Positions 6,432 through 8,229 of a stretch of 8,229 bases of DNA are shown here, in pieces (positions within the stretch are counted from its first letter, which is position 1; each line of letters begins with the position of its first letter). This DNA is from Methanosarcinales archaeon (lineage in GTDB: Archaea > Halobacteriota > Methanosarcinia > Methanosarcinales > Methanogasteraceae). The DNA lies in assembly GCA_030666765.1 (NCBI GenBank), contig DAOUXE010000036.1, forward strand, positions 1 to 8,229, in the 5' to 3' direction. The notes under the pieces were generated by a model. The model was not told the origin of the DNA. It searched no databases and was given only the letters and a program-made list of their open reading frames with translations. Both the position numbers and the translations under genes were made by a program.

Positions 6432-6568
6432 ATATTGATATGCGATGAATCCATGTTCTCTGATATCTCGCGTGAAAGTATTCTGGATTTCTTGATTGGA
6501 AGTCCGGCTGCTTGGAAGTACCGTAGCTGCCAATGGGGTTAAATACTTTACTCACGATTATGCTAATC
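6432..6568 (+). other. Intergenic region between the uptake operon and the ATPase genes
   Basis: This 137-base region begins AT-rich (TATTAATATAAATATTGATA), a possible release zone for the upstream operon, although no clear stem-loop or U tract is visible. A 29-codon open frame (6453-6542) has no recognisable signature or ribosome-binding site and is not called. The last 30 bases contain a promoter-like motif. Confidence 0.5.
6539..6546 (+). promoter_or_regulatory. Candidate TATA box for the DUF234-type ATPase gene
   Basis: TTAAATAC is centred about 26 bases before the ATG at 6569, the spacing expected for transcription starting at the start codon. No Shine-Dalgarno site precedes that ATG, so a leaderless mRNA is likely. 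A good upstream BRE is not evident. Confidence 0.4.
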
Positions 6569-7933
6569 ATGCGTGAACAAAATCATTTCGTGAACAGAGA
6601 AAGTGAGCTATCCAGTTTACAGGAGGCGTTTCGTTCGGACCGTGCTGAACTGATAGTCATCTATGGGAGAAGGCGGATAGGGAAGACCGAACTTATAAAA
6701 AAAGCGATTCACGGCAAAAAAGCAGGGTATTTCTTTGTTGAACAGGCACTGGAAAAGGATAACCTGGAATCTTTCAAAAAAATTGTTTCGCAGACACTGG
6801 ACAATCCTTTGATCGCAAGAGGCGATTTCACATGGGAAGAGTTGTTTGAATTGATAGCCGATGAAGATAGATTGATCATCGCATTTGATGAATTTCCTAA
6901 CCTTATTTCAGAAAATAAAGCGCTGCTATCCAAATTCCAGAAGATATGGGACGAACTCCTGAAAAACACCACGGTCAAACTGATCCTTTGCGGCTCATCA
7001 ATCTCAATGATGGAGAACTATCTGTTAAATTACAGGAGTCCTTTGTATGGGCGAAGAACTGGTCAGCTTTTTGTAAGACCGCTCAAAGCAAGGCATATTC
7101 TGGATTTTGGAGCCGCTTCAATCGAAGAAGCGGTTGAGATATTCGGGATAACCGATGGCATACCCGAGTACATCAAAGAGGTGTGTTACAGACTCAAACA
7201 CGGCGAGAAACTGGATGAAGTGTTCCAGCCAAACAAATCCCTCTTCTCAGAAGCGGAGATCTTAGTAAAAAGCGAATTAAGGGAGCCCACAAGGTATTTT
7301 AAAATATTGAAAGCCATCGCATTCGGCAATACGAAGTTCGGTGATATTGTGAATTATACCGGTTTTCCCACTTCCACTGTTTCCAAATACCTGAGCAATT
7401 TGATCAATCTTCATATTGTGGAGGAATCCTATCCCGTGCTCGATGATAAAGAACGGAGAAGAAACAAGCGATATAATCTTTCGGATAATTATTTTGATTT
7501 TTATTTCAGGTTTATTCACCCGAATAAGTCGGAGTTGATCTTAAACGGGCAGATCAGTAATTTCGATTCGGATTATAATCGTTATCTTGGAAAAATTTTT
7601 GAAAAATTTTCAAAAGAGATCCTTGAAGAATATGCCGTGATGCTGCCGTTTAAATTCTCGAGAATCGGCAGATGGTGGCACAAGGACGATGAGATTGACA
7701 TTGTTGCACTTAACGAGGGGGCGAAAGAGATTCTTTTTATGGAATGCAAATGGAAACATCTGGATCATAGAGGCGCGAGCAGGGTCATCGAATCTTTAAA
7801 GGAAAAAGCGAAGCGTTTCCGATGGAACAACGAAAAACGGAAAGAATATTTCGGTATCATGGCAAAGAAGATCGAGGATAAGGAAAAATTTAGAAAGATC
7901 GGGTATCGGGTCTTCGATTTGGATGATCTATAG
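6569..7933 (+). CDS. Archaeal AAA-type ATPase with winged helix and DUF234 PD-(D/E)XK-like C-terminus
   Basis: Starting at ATG 6569 the protein has 454 residues. The open frame extends 12 codons further upstream to 6533, but the later start aligns with the neighbouring paralogue (FVNRE near residue 7) and with a TATA-like motif. The P-loop is GRRRIGKT (33-40) and Walker B is LIIAFDE (102-108). A sensor strand LILCGSS (138-144) is followed by SPLYGRRTGQ, which is typical of this family. A winged-helix segment, FGDIVNYTGFPTSTVSKYL, lies at about 257-275. The C-terminus has a PD-(D/E)XK-like pattern: EID at 375-377 and ECK at 392-394. Such archaeal ATPases occur in many copies per genome and their physiological role is unsettled; DNA binding or nucleic-acid processing is suggested by the winged helix and nuclease-like fold. 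All key residues appear intact. The gene is AT-richer than the operon to its left, which hints at separate ancestry. Confidence 0.85.
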   Translation: MREQNHFVNRESELSSLQEAFRSDRAELIVIYGRRRIGKTELIKKAIHGKKAGYFFVEQALEKDNLESFKKIVSQTLDNPLIARGDFTWEELFELIADEDRLIIAFDEFPNLISENKALLSKFQKIWDELLKNTTVKLILCGSSISMMENYLLNYRSPLYGRRTGQLFVRPLKARHILDFGAASIEEAVEIFGITDGIPEYIKEVCYRLKHGEKLDEVFQPNKSLFSEAEILVKSELREPTRYFKILKAIAFGNTKFGDIVNYTGFPTSTVSKYLSNLINLHIVEESYPVLDDKERRRNKRYNLSDNYFDFYFRFIHPNKSELILNGQISNFDSDYNRYLGKIFEKFSKEILEEYAVMLPFKFSRIGRWWHKDDEIDIVALNEGAKEILFMECKWKHLDHRGASRVIESLKEKAKRFRWNNEKRKEYFGIMAKKIEDKEKFRKIGYRVFDLDDL

Positions 7934-7950
7934 CTTTCGGATCAAAAAGC

Positions 7951-7958
7951 CTTATGTA
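7951..7958 (+). promoter_or_regulatory. Candidate TATA box for the second ATPase gene
   Basis: CTTATGTA, preceded by the A-rich stretch CAAAAAG that could serve as a BRE, is centred about 27 bases before the ATG at 7982. No Shine-Dalgarno site is visible, which again suits a leaderless start. TATAATACTT at 7972-7981 lies too close to the ATG to be its TATA box. Confidence 0.35.
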
Positions 7959-7981
7959 GTTGAGAGTCGAGTATAATACTT

Positions 7982-8229
7982 ATGTATCAACAAAAATTTG
8001 TGAACAGAGAAGACGAATTAAGATTCCTTGAATCCAGATATCAAAGTAGTTCACCAGAATTCATTGTGATCTACGGCAGAAGAAGAGTTGGAAAAACCGA
8101 ACTTATGCTGAAATTCTTAGAGAATAAGAATGGCATCTACTTCCTTGCTTCAAAAGAAGGAGACCGGCAGAACATCAAAGATCTTTCATACATAGCAGGC
8201 AGAGTGCTCGATGATGAATATTTTGGACA
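7982..8229 (+). CDS. 5' end of a second archaeal DUF234-family-type ATPase (partial)
   Basis: Eighty-two codons are visible before the window ends. MYQQKFVNREDELRFLESRY and then FIVIYGRRRVGKTELMLKFL parallel the preceding gene closely: the FVNRE-x-EL opening and the P-loop GRRRVGKT (residues 32-39) are in the same places. The segment after the P-loop diverges (GIYFLASKEGDRQNI against GYFFVEQALEKDNLE), so the two are paralogues and not a recent duplicate. The gene starts 48 bases after the stop of the first and may be co-transcribed or use its own promoter. Walker B and the C-terminal domain are outside the window, so completeness and activity cannot be judged. Confidence 0.8.
   Translation, partial: MYQQKFVNREDELRFLESRYQSSSPEFIVIYGRRRVGKTELMLKFLENKNGIYFLASKEGDRQNIKDLSYIAGRVLDDEYFG

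Noticed and set aside
6420..6440. AT-rich palindromic stretch (ATATTAATAT) at the end of the operon as a terminator
   Set aside because: The palindrome is only A and T, partly lies inside the last codons and is not followed by a run of T, so it is not convincing as a terminator.
6453..6542. 29-codon open frame (begins MFSDISRESILDFL) between the Gate protein and the ATPase
   Set aside because: No ribosome-binding site, no recognisable motif, and it runs through the promoter-like region of the ATPase gene. It may be a remnant but nothing supports it as a gene.
6533..6568. Longer start of the ATPase at ATG 6533 (adds 12 residues)
   Set aside because: The extra residues have no counterpart in the neighbouring paralogue, no ribosome-binding site or TATA motif fits that start, and the ATG at 6569 fits both the alignment and the TATA spacing. 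ATG 6560 is a less likely alternative.
698..7519. Antisense open frames of 60-152 codons on the - strand and several short + frame overlaps
   Set aside because: They all lie inside or across well-supported genes on the other frame, show no family features or ribosome-binding sites, and are explained as shadows of those genes.

Overview
The window looks like a chromosomal segment of a euryarchaeon, plausibly a methanogen or methane-oxidising relative (Methanosarcinales, ANME or Archaeoglobi-like). The reasons are a PGF-CTERM type C-terminal sorting signal, substrate-binding proteins fused to an N-terminal dockerin-like EF-hand, Shine-Dalgarno sites matching the archaeal GGAGGTGAT consensus, and tandem archaeal DUF234-type AAA ATPases. 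The lineage call is inference from gene content only. All recognisable genes lie on the + strand.

Layout: (1) Bases 1-166 hold the 3' end of a membrane protein that resembles the C-terminus of a MotA/TolQ/ExbB-family proton-channel subunit. (2) Bases 180-713 encode a small secreted, probably glycosylated beta-sandwich protein ending in a PGF-CTERM anchor. (3) Bases 720-5454 hold four tandem paralogous genes for secreted helical-backbone (TroA/BtuF/FepB-like) metal-chelate-binding proteins. Each carries one perfectly spaced EF-hand (dockerin-like) loop just after the signal peptide. (4) Bases 5460-6431 encode a polytopic membrane protein with two 'nucleoside recognition'/Gate-type halves. (5) After a short AT-rich break come a complete archaeal DUF234-type ATPase gene (6569-7933) and the 5' end of a second paralogue (7982 onward, cut by the window edge).

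The first six genes are packed as one operon. Gaps are 13, 6 and 0 bases, followed by two 4-base ATGA overlaps and a 5-base gap whose ribosome-binding site lies over the previous stop codon. Together they suggest a surface system that captures a metal chelate (iron complex, haem, cobalamin or another tetrapyrrole) and delivers it through the membrane. No BtuCD/FecCD-type permease or ATPase is present in the window. Instead the operon pairs the binding proteins with an ExbB-like channel, a PGF-CTERM surface protein and a Gate-type membrane protein. The most interesting hypothesis is that the PGF-CTERM protein anchors or organises the EF-hand-bearing binding proteins at the cell surface, in a cohesin/dockerin-like way.

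The two ATPase genes at the right end look unrelated to the operon. They are more AT-rich, have apparently leaderless starts, and belong to a family that is commonly expanded and patchily distributed in archaea.
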